Of a stretch of 64,000 nt of DNA, positions 58,705 through 64,000 are shown piece by piece. Source of the stretch: Sulfurimicrobium sp031426915 (GTDB lineage: Bacteria > Pseudomonadota > Gammaproteobacteria > Burkholderiales > Sulfuricellaceae). Every line of letters starts with the position of its first letter. Positions within the stretch are counted from its first letter, which is position 1. The stretch spans positions 20,844 to 84,843 of the forward strand of contig JASJPB010000038.1 of NCBI GenBank assembly GCA_031426915.1, written 5' to 3'. Made by a program: the position numbers and the translations under genes. The notes beneath the pieces are model-generated. The model saw only the letters and a program-made list of their open reading frames with translations, did no database searches and was not told the DNA's origin.

Positions 58705-59942
58705 CAGGCGAACAGCCTCCTGGCGCGCGGACTTCCGGGACGAGTGCCATGTGCCACCATTTTTTCGTAAATGGGGGCAAGTTGCTGGCGGATCTTGTCG
58801 ATGCCGGTCTCGCTCAGCTCCCTGCGGTTGTCGTCCACCATCAGGGCGCCCAGCGGGGTGATGAATTGCCGTACCGTCAGCAACATCTGGTTGAAGGCCC
58901 GCACCCCGCCTACCGCTTTCGGAACGTCGAAGAGGAAGGTCACGCCGTGGGTGGAAAGATGCTTCATGGTATCGGCCGCGAAGATTGTCGGTTCCAGATT
59001 GCCCAGCGAGAACAGCGCCTCGCCGTTCTCATCGAAATAATGGAACATGCCGTCCGGCATCAGCTTCATCCCCGCCGATTCGGCCAGGCCGCGCAGCTTG
59101 GTTCCGGCAAATGGCGTGCCGTCCTTGGATATCACGTTGATGCCGATGAGCACGTCCACATCGGCGCAAAACTGGTCCAGATCGGCCGCAGTAGCAAGCG
59201 CCGCCTGCTTGTCCGGGCAATCGATCACCGCGTAAAGGTTCGCCGCCACCGCCTGCGCCATATTACAGAAAGCGTTCAACTCCTCGCCCTGCACCGGACC
59301 GTTGCGGTCTGCCAGTTGCAGGCATGCCGCCAGCTTCACATATTCGGTGTCGGGCGCGGCCTGGGCGATGTCCCCCCAGGTCTGCTGACGATTGCACTGC
59401 CCCAGCCAGCGCACCGGCTTGCCGACACTTTTCAGTTGCTGCAACACCAGCGCCAGGGCATGGGCGGAAACCGGGTCCCCGGCACTGAGCGTGGCGATAT
59501 ATTCCGTTTCCGGATCGGGTTCCTGTGAATAGCCTTCGGTTGCTGTGGCAACGGGCTGGCTGGGAGAAACGGACTGGACCGGCGGAGGCGGGGGAAGAGA
59601 CGGCTCCTCGATCGGCGGCTCTTCATCCTCGACGGCGGAAAAGGATAGCGGCTCTTCCTGCATCGCCGGCTCCTCATGCATGACCAATTCTTCCTGCATG
59701 GCAGGCTCTTCGGTCATGGAAGCCTCGTCCTCAGGCTCCATTCCATGCGGGGGAATATCGTCCAGCACCGGCTCCACGCGCTCGGGCACGGCATTTTCCC
59801 TGAGCAGCACGTCATCGTGACTGGACTGGAAACGCTGTTCCGCCTGACGCCGGTATTTGCGTTCCTGCCAACGGTTGAAAGCCAGCACCGCCCCCACCAC
59901 CACGGCGCCAATCACCAATAAGCCCAATTGCAGTTCATTCAT
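58704..59942 (-). CDS. zipA: Cell division protein ZipA
   Basis: Inner-membrane anchor of FtsZ. 412 residues: an N-terminal membrane helix (about 5-22, LGLLVIGAVVVGAVLAFN), a short basic segment, a long Pro/Glu/Met-rich linker (about 40-150; repeats like MQEELVMHEEPAMQEEP) and the C-terminal FtsZ-binding domain (about 155-400; YIATLSAGDPVSAHALALVL, LFDVPKAVGGVRAFNQMLLT). The order smc-zipA-ligA is classical. Linker repeats make length variable. Confidence 0.93.
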   Translation of the reverse strand: MNELQLGLLVIGAVVVGAVLAFNRWQERKYRRQAEQRFQSSHDDVLLRENAVPERVEPVLDDIPPHGMEPEDEASMTEEPAMQEELVMHEEPAMQEEPLSFSAVEDEEPPIEEPSLPPPPPVQSVSPSQPVATATEGYSQEPDPETEYIATLSAGDPVSAHALALVLQQLKSVGKPVRWLGQCNRQQTWGDIAQAAPDTEYVKLAACLQLADRNGPVQGEELNAFCNMAQAVAANLYAVIDCPDKQAALATAADLDQFCADVDVLIGINVISKDGTPFAGTKLRGLAESAGMKLMPDGMFHYFDENGEALFSLGNLEPTIFAADTMKHLSTHGVTFLFDVPKAVGGVRAFNQMLLTVRQFITPLGALMVDDNRRELSETGIDKIRQQLAPIYEKMVAHGTRPGSPRARRLFA

Positions 59943-59975
59943 ATCAGGTTCTTTTGTCCTAATTATTGCGAGGGA

Positions 59976-62900
59976 TTATAGCGCAGTTAGGCGCACGGCA
60001 TCATCCAGGTCCACCGCCACCACCCGCGACACACCGGATTCCTGCATGGTCACGCCCACCAGTTGCTCGGCCATTTCCATGGTGATTTTATTATGGCTGA
60101 CAAACAGGAATTGCGTCTGTTGCGACATTTTTTTCACTAGATCGCAGAAACGTTCGGTATTGCTGTCGTCCAGCGGCGCATCCACCTCGTCCAGCATGCA
60201 GAACGGCGCCGGGTTGAGCTGAAACATGGCGAACACCAGCGCCAGCGCGGTCAGCGCCTTTTCTCCGCCGGACAGAAGCTGGATCGAGCTGTTTTTCTTG
60301 CCCGGCGGCTGCGCCGTGAGCGTCACGCCGGCATCGAGGATTTCCTCCCCGGTCATTTCCAGGCGCGCGTTCCCGCCGCCGAAAACCGCCGGGAACAGCT
60401 CGCCGAAATGGCGGTTCACGGTATCGAAAGTTTCCTGCAGGCGCGAACGGGTTTCGCGGTCGATACGGCGAATCGCCTGCTCCAGCGTATCCATCGCCTC
60501 GGTCAAATCCTGGTACTGGGCGTCGAGGTACTGCTTGCGCTCGCGGCTGGTGTTCAACTCCTCCAGCGCCGCCAGGTTGACCGCGCCGAGACCCTCTATT
60601 TCACTCGCCAGGCGCTCGGTTTCGGCTTGCAGTTCCCCTGTCCTGGGGCGTTTTTCCAGCAGCGGCATCAACAGGTCCAGATCAGCCTCCACCGCATCGA
60701 GCTGCTCTTCCCATTGTTCTTGCGCCAGCCGCGCTTCCTGCTCCTTGAGACGCGCCTGTTCCAGGCGATCGCGCATGGGGTGGAGCCTGTGTTCGCTGGA
60801 AAGGCGCTGCTGTTCCAGTTGTTGCAGCGTAGTGCCGGCCTGAGCCAGCGCATCCCGCGCTGCGGCGAGGCTCCTTTCCCTCTCCTGCCGCGTTTGCAGG
60901 GCCTGTTGCAACTCTCCATCTAGCCCTCCCAGCGCCAACAGACCAGCTTCCTGCTCCAGCTCGACCATGCGCAGACTCAACTCCTCGCGCTGCCTGGCCA
61001 GAGCGGCCAGCGCGCGTTCCAGCTCCTCGATCTTGCTGACGCTGTTCTTGTGCTGGAATACCGCTTCCTGCGCCGCCCGTTCCGCCGACTGGGCGCTCTG
61101 GCGCTGGCGGTTCAACAGTGTTTCGGCTTCGCCGCGCGCGTGCCGCGCCTGTTCCAGTTGCACCTGCACGCTTGCGATCTGGTCCTGCTGGCGCTCGATG
61201 TTGTATGCGTGTTCGGCGCCCTGCTCCATTTCGATTTCCAGCTCCGCCGCGATATCGCCGCTCTCGCGCTCGATCTGCTCGCGGCGCTGCTGCTGGTGCT
61301 GCTGTTGTTGGGCGAGCCGTTCCGCTTCAAGTTGCAGGCGGTGATGGCGCTGCTGCAAGTCGGCGCCATGCCTGCGACGTTCCACCAGCTCGACCTGCAC
61401 CCGTTTCAGTTCCGCCTCGGCCTGGGCCGCTTCAGCCTGATGCCCGCCCAGAGCGGCCAGCGCCTGCTCCAGCTCGGCGCCCAGCGTCTCGATCTCGCGC
61501 TGCCGCGCCAGCACGCCATGCATCTCGGAGCGGGGCGCATGGAAATTCACGCTGGAACGGGTGAACACGTGCCCCTCGCGGCACACCAGGCATTCGCCGG
61601 GTTGCAGATGCTGGCGCAGCGCCCAGGCCTGCTCCGGGTCCGGGGCCACGTAAACGCCGTGCAGCCACTCGTCCAGTAGCGCCGCCGGACCTTGCACCGA
61701 TTGCCGCAACGGAACAAGAACTCCCTCTCCCACAAGCGGGAGGGAGTCAGGAAGAGGACTCTCGGCGGCATACACCGCCAGCGGCGCGGGCGGAGCATCG
61801 GCGAGCCAGTCCCGAACCGTGTCCAGGCTTTGCAGCGCAATGGACTTGAGGCGCTCGCCCAGCACGCTTTCGAGCGCCGTTTCCCAGCCGGTTTCGATGC
61901 GGATGCTGTTCCACAGGCGCGGCAGTGCCTCCAGTTGGTGTTTGGCCAGCCAGTCCTTGAACTTGTGGTTGTGTTCCAGCCGCTCCTGCACCTGGCGTAG
62001 CGCGTGCAAAGCCGCGTCCAGCCGGGTGGTGCGCTGCTGCACCGCGTGCAGCGTCTGGTTTGCTTCGCGCTGCGCCTGTTCCAGCGCGGGCAGCCGGCTT
62101 TGCAGCGTGTGCTGTTGTTCATGCCCCTGCGCCAGCTCAACGGTCAGTTCGCTCAACTCGCCCTGACGCCGTTCCAGTTCCGCCGCATCGGGCCGCGGCA
62201 TACCCGCTGCTTCCTGTTGCAGGCGCTGGCGCCGCTGTTCCAGTTGCTGCACCGTCTTTTTGGCATGATTGCGGTGCGCTTCCTCGATTTGCAGCGCCTG
62301 CTCGGCCTGGGCCAGTTCGCGCTGCAACTCGCCATGGCGGCGCTGGCAGTCGCGCAAGGACAGTTCCATGCTCGGCAACCGCTCCCGCTCCTCGCCCACC
62401 GCGTCGGCGCTTTGCTGCATTTTCAGTTGCGCGGCCACGCGTTCGTCGCGCCACAACGCGAGATTCTCCTCCGCCTCTTCCCACTGTTGCTGCAACTGGC
62501 TGTCCTGGCTCTTCCAGGCGGCAAGTTGAGTGGCGAGGCGGTTTTGTGTCTCGCGCAGGTGCTGCAATTGCTGTTCCAGCTTCGCCACCTCTGCGTTGGC
62601 AGCGTACAGCTCGCCCTGGGCGGCATGGAGCGCATCGCCGGCGGTGTAGTGTTCGGCACGGGCCGTTTCGAGATGGTTCTCGAACTGGCGCAGGGCTGCC
62701 GTTTCCGCCTCCAGTTCGTTGATCAGTTTTTCCACCTGCAATCGCGCGCGTTCCCTGGCAACGCCTGCTTCCTGCTTTTTCACCAGCCACAGCAGGTGCT
62801 GCGCGGTCTGCATCGCCTGCTGCAACTGGTGGTATTGCTGCGCCACACTGGCCTGCACCTCCAGGCGCTGCAACTGCTTGTCCAGCTCCTGGCGCACATC

Positions 62901-63485
62901 CTCCACCCGCAGCAGGTTTTCGCGCGTGTCCTTGAGACGCGCTTCGGTTTCGCGCCGGCGTTCCTTGTATTTGGAAATGCCCGCCGCTTCCTCCAGGAAA
63001 ACCCGCAATTCCTCGGGGCGCGCGTCGATGATGCGCGAAATCATGCCCTGCTCGATGATGGCGTAAGCGCGCGGCCCCAGCCCGGTGCCGAGGAACATGT
63101 CGGTAACGTCGCGGCGCCGCACGTGCAGGTTGTTGATGAAATACTGCGATTCGCCGTTGCGGTGCAGCACCCGCTTGACGCTGATCTCGGCATACTGCGA
63201 CCACTGCCCCGCTGCCTTGCCCAGGTTGTTGTCGAATTTCAGCTCCACACTGGCGCGCGACACCGCCTTGCGCGTGGCGGCGCCGTTGAAAATCACGTCC
63301 TGCATGGATTCGCCACGTAGCGCCGAGGCGCGCGACTCGCCCAGCACCCAGCGCACCGCGTCGATCACATTGGATTTACCGCAACCGTTCGGTCCGACCA
63401 CCCCCACGCGCTGCCCCGGCACCGGGATGGTGGTGGGATCGACGAAGGTCTTGAAACCGGCAAGTTTGATGTGGGTGAGGCGCAA
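59976..63485 (-). CDS. smc: Chromosome segregation ATPase SMC
   Basis: Condensin ATPase. 1169 residues: Walker A VVGPNGCGKSNVID (about 29-42), Q-loop region, two coiled-coil arms rich in Gln/Glu/Leu, a hinge near 500-660, the ABC signature LLSGGEKALTALALVFA and Walker B PFCMLDEVDAPLDD near the C-terminus. The start is a TTG at 63485 (reads as RLTHIKLAGFKTFVDPTTI after the initiator); no upstream ATG is in frame. A REP-like palindrome sits in frame in the hinge-proximal part (about residues 580-588). Confidence 0.96.
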   Translation of the reverse strand: MRLTHIKLAGFKTFVDPTTIPVPGQRVGVVGPNGCGKSNVIDAVRWVLGESRASALRGESMQDVIFNGAATRKAVSRASVELKFDNNLGKAAGQWSQYAEISVKRVLHRNGESQYFINNLHVRRRDVTDMFLGTGLGPRAYAIIEQGMISRIIDARPEELRVFLEEAAGISKYKERRRETEARLKDTRENLLRVEDVRQELDKQLQRLEVQASVAQQYHQLQQAMQTAQHLLWLVKKQEAGVARERARLQVEKLINELEAETAALRQFENHLETARAEHYTAGDALHAAQGELYAANAEVAKLEQQLQHLRETQNRLATQLAAWKSQDSQLQQQWEEAEENLALWRDERVAAQLKMQQSADAVGEERERLPSMELSLRDCQRRHGELQRELAQAEQALQIEEAHRNHAKKTVQQLEQRRQRLQQEAAGMPRPDAAELERRQGELSELTVELAQGHEQQHTLQSRLPALEQAQREANQTLHAVQQRTTRLDAALHALRQVQERLEHNHKFKDWLAKHQLEALPRLWNSIRIETGWETALESVLGERLKSIALQSLDTVRDWLADAPPAPLAVYAAESPLPDSLPLVGEGVLVPLRQSVQGPAALLDEWLHGVYVAPDPEQAWALRQHLQPGECLVCREGHVFTRSSVNFHAPRSEMHGVLARQREIETLGAELEQALAALGGHQAEAAQAEAELKRVQVELVERRRHGADLQQRHHRLQLEAERLAQQQQHQQQRREQIERESGDIAAELEIEMEQGAEHAYNIERQQDQIASVQVQLEQARHARGEAETLLNRQRQSAQSAERAAQEAVFQHKNSVSKIEELERALAALARQREELSLRMVELEQEAGLLALGGLDGELQQALQTRQERERSLAAARDALAQAGTTLQQLEQQRLSSEHRLHPMRDRLEQARLKEQEARLAQEQWEEQLDAVEADLDLLMPLLEKRPRTGELQAETERLASEIEGLGAVNLAALEELNTSRERKQYLDAQYQDLTEAMDTLEQAIRRIDRETRSRLQETFDTVNRHFGELFPAVFGGGNARLEMTGEEILDAGVTLTAQPPGKKNSSIQLLSGGEKALTALALVFAMFQLNPAPFCMLDEVDAPLDDSNTERFCDLVKKMSQQTQFLFVSHNKITMEMAEQLVGVTMQESGVSRVVAVDLDDAVRLTAL
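61720..61747. repeat. REP-like palindrome inside smc
   Basis: ACTCCCTCTCCC, a short loop, GGGAGGGAGT, an imperfect inverted repeat inside the smc frame. It encodes Pro/Leu/Gly-rich residues (SLPLVGEGVLVP region) unlike the rest of the SMC hinge. The sequence type is the same as the palindrome at 55166. Confidence 0.6.
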
Positions 63486-63490
63486 GGAAA

Positions 63491-63916
63491 TCAGATTCCG
63501 AGACTTGCGGGGAGATTCAAGCGCCCAGCGGCAGAAACCATAACTTTATCGAAGCTATACAGGTGCACTACCTTGTTATTTTTGGCAATGGCAAGATGCA
63601 GCGCATCACCGGCACGCAAACCGAGATCCGGCTGCCTGAGGTAAGTTGCCGCAAGGCTGAAATCCTGTTCCTGTGGTGCAAGAACGGAAAAATATGCAGC
63701 AATAATATCTTGAAAACGTTCATGCGCGGCTTCCGCCTCAGGCACAGAAATTTGCCCTATTCGACATTTCAACCCCACCGCGCTAGCAAATTCCGTCTTT
63801 GTCCAGTGGCTGATGGCCAAGCCGGAATCAAATTTTTGCAGGAAATTTTCTATTTGTGGCGAGGCTGCTTCGGGTAAGAAATAGGGAACGATAAAATTGG
63901 TATCGAAATAGAACAC
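63491..63916 (-). CDS. PIN-domain ribonuclease, VapC-like
   Basis: 141 residues with the PIN acidic set: Asp5 in MFYFDTNFIV, Glu42 in KTEFASAVG, Asp104 in RAGDALHLAIA and Asp123 in YSFDKVM. This is the layout of VapC toxins, metal-dependent RNases that cut tRNA or rRNA. Its stop lies 5 bases before the TTG of smc. An antitoxin gene would lie upstream, beyond or at the right window edge. Not proven to be a toxin without it. Confidence 0.85.
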   Translation of the reverse strand: MFYFDTNFIVPYFLPEAASPQIENFLQKFDSGLAISHWTKTEFASAVGLKCRIGQISVPEAEAAHERFQDIIAAYFSVLAPQEQDFSLAATYLRQPDLGLRAGDALHLAIAKNNKVVHLYSFDKVMVSAAGRLNLPASLGI

Positions 63917-63928
63917 GCTAAGGGCTCG

Positions 63929-64000
63929 TTAATGAATAAGTTGGACATACGCTGGGGCCGGTTGGGGTGCAGTCCTAGGCGCGAGACGCGCGGTTGTGTC
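63929..64000 (-). CDS. Possible 3' end of an antitoxin gene, cut by the window edge
   Basis: On the minus strand a frame is open from base 64000 to the TAA at 63931-63929, 12 bases before the PIN gene, ending RTAPQPAPAYVQLIH. Position fits the antitoxin of a VapBC-type pair, but 23 codons are too few to identify a family or to exclude chance. Confidence 0.3.
   Translation of the reverse strand, partial: DTTARLAPRTAPQPAPAYVQLIH

Noticed and set aside
1..64000. CRISPR array, transposase or integrase
   Set aside because: No regular short repeats with spacers and no DDE, tyrosine or serine recombinase protein was seen.

Overview
The window looks like a chromosomal scaffold of a flagellated, free-living betaproteobacterium, possibly of the Nitrosomonadales. 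The evidence is the gene order rpsB-tsf-pyrH-frr-uppS-cdsA-dxr, map-glnD, smc-zipA-ligA, the flagellar set with a free-standing FlhB C-terminal domain, and the style of the tRNAs. Genus cannot be decided from this sequence. A run of exactly 100 N marks a scaffold join inside a tandem repeat.

Layout. 1-5.3 kb (minus strand): a translation and envelope operon, rpsB, tsf, pyrH, frr, uppS, cdsA and the 5' part of dxr. 5.6-9.0 kb (plus): map and glnD. 9.0-16.0 kb (minus): a late flagellar cluster, flagellin fliC behind a clear sigma-28 promoter, then flaG, fliD, fliS, a fliT-like gene, an 81-residue coupled small gene, a DUF2802 gene, fliK and a free FlhB C-terminal domain. 16.2-49.4 kb: a 33-kb glycan island. 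49.5-50.5 kb: tRNA-Ile(CAT), a small unknown gene and tRNA-Arg(CCT). 50.6-53.7 kb: a membrane protein with a very long E/R-rich helix and an AsmA-like C-terminus. 53.8-63.5 kb (minus): smc, zipA, ligA, galU, hpt, mtnP-type phosphorylase and def. 63.5-63.9 kb: a PIN-domain protein.

The island has four blocks. (a) A four-domain methyltransferase/glycosyltransferase ends beside the flagellin promoter. (b) A GC-rich plus-strand operon of nine tightly coupled genes encodes three radical SAM enzymes, a GT9-like transferase, a split transketolase, two methyltransferases and a sugar reductase. (c) A minus-strand group encodes an amino-acid-type adenylation enzyme, a carrier protein, an SDR reductase and two methyltransferases. 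(d) An AT-richer section holds a NeuD/PglD-type acyltransferase, two paralogous beta-propeller glycosidase-like proteins and an FkbM methyltransferase. It meets a six-gene minus operon running from three giant TPR-glycosyltransferases (two of them OGT-like) through a DegT aminotransferase and WbqC.

Reading of the whole. Position next to fliC, OGT-like protein glycosyltransferases, an aminotransferase, an acyltransferase and a carrier-protein module together suggest that the island makes an unusual acylated and methylated amino sugar or carbohydrate and attaches it to flagellin or another surface protein. This is inference. No sugar-nucleotide 4,6-dehydratase was recognised in the window, so the starting sugar would come from elsewhere. 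The least conventional part is the radical SAM/split-transketolase cassette at 19.6-28.3 kb.
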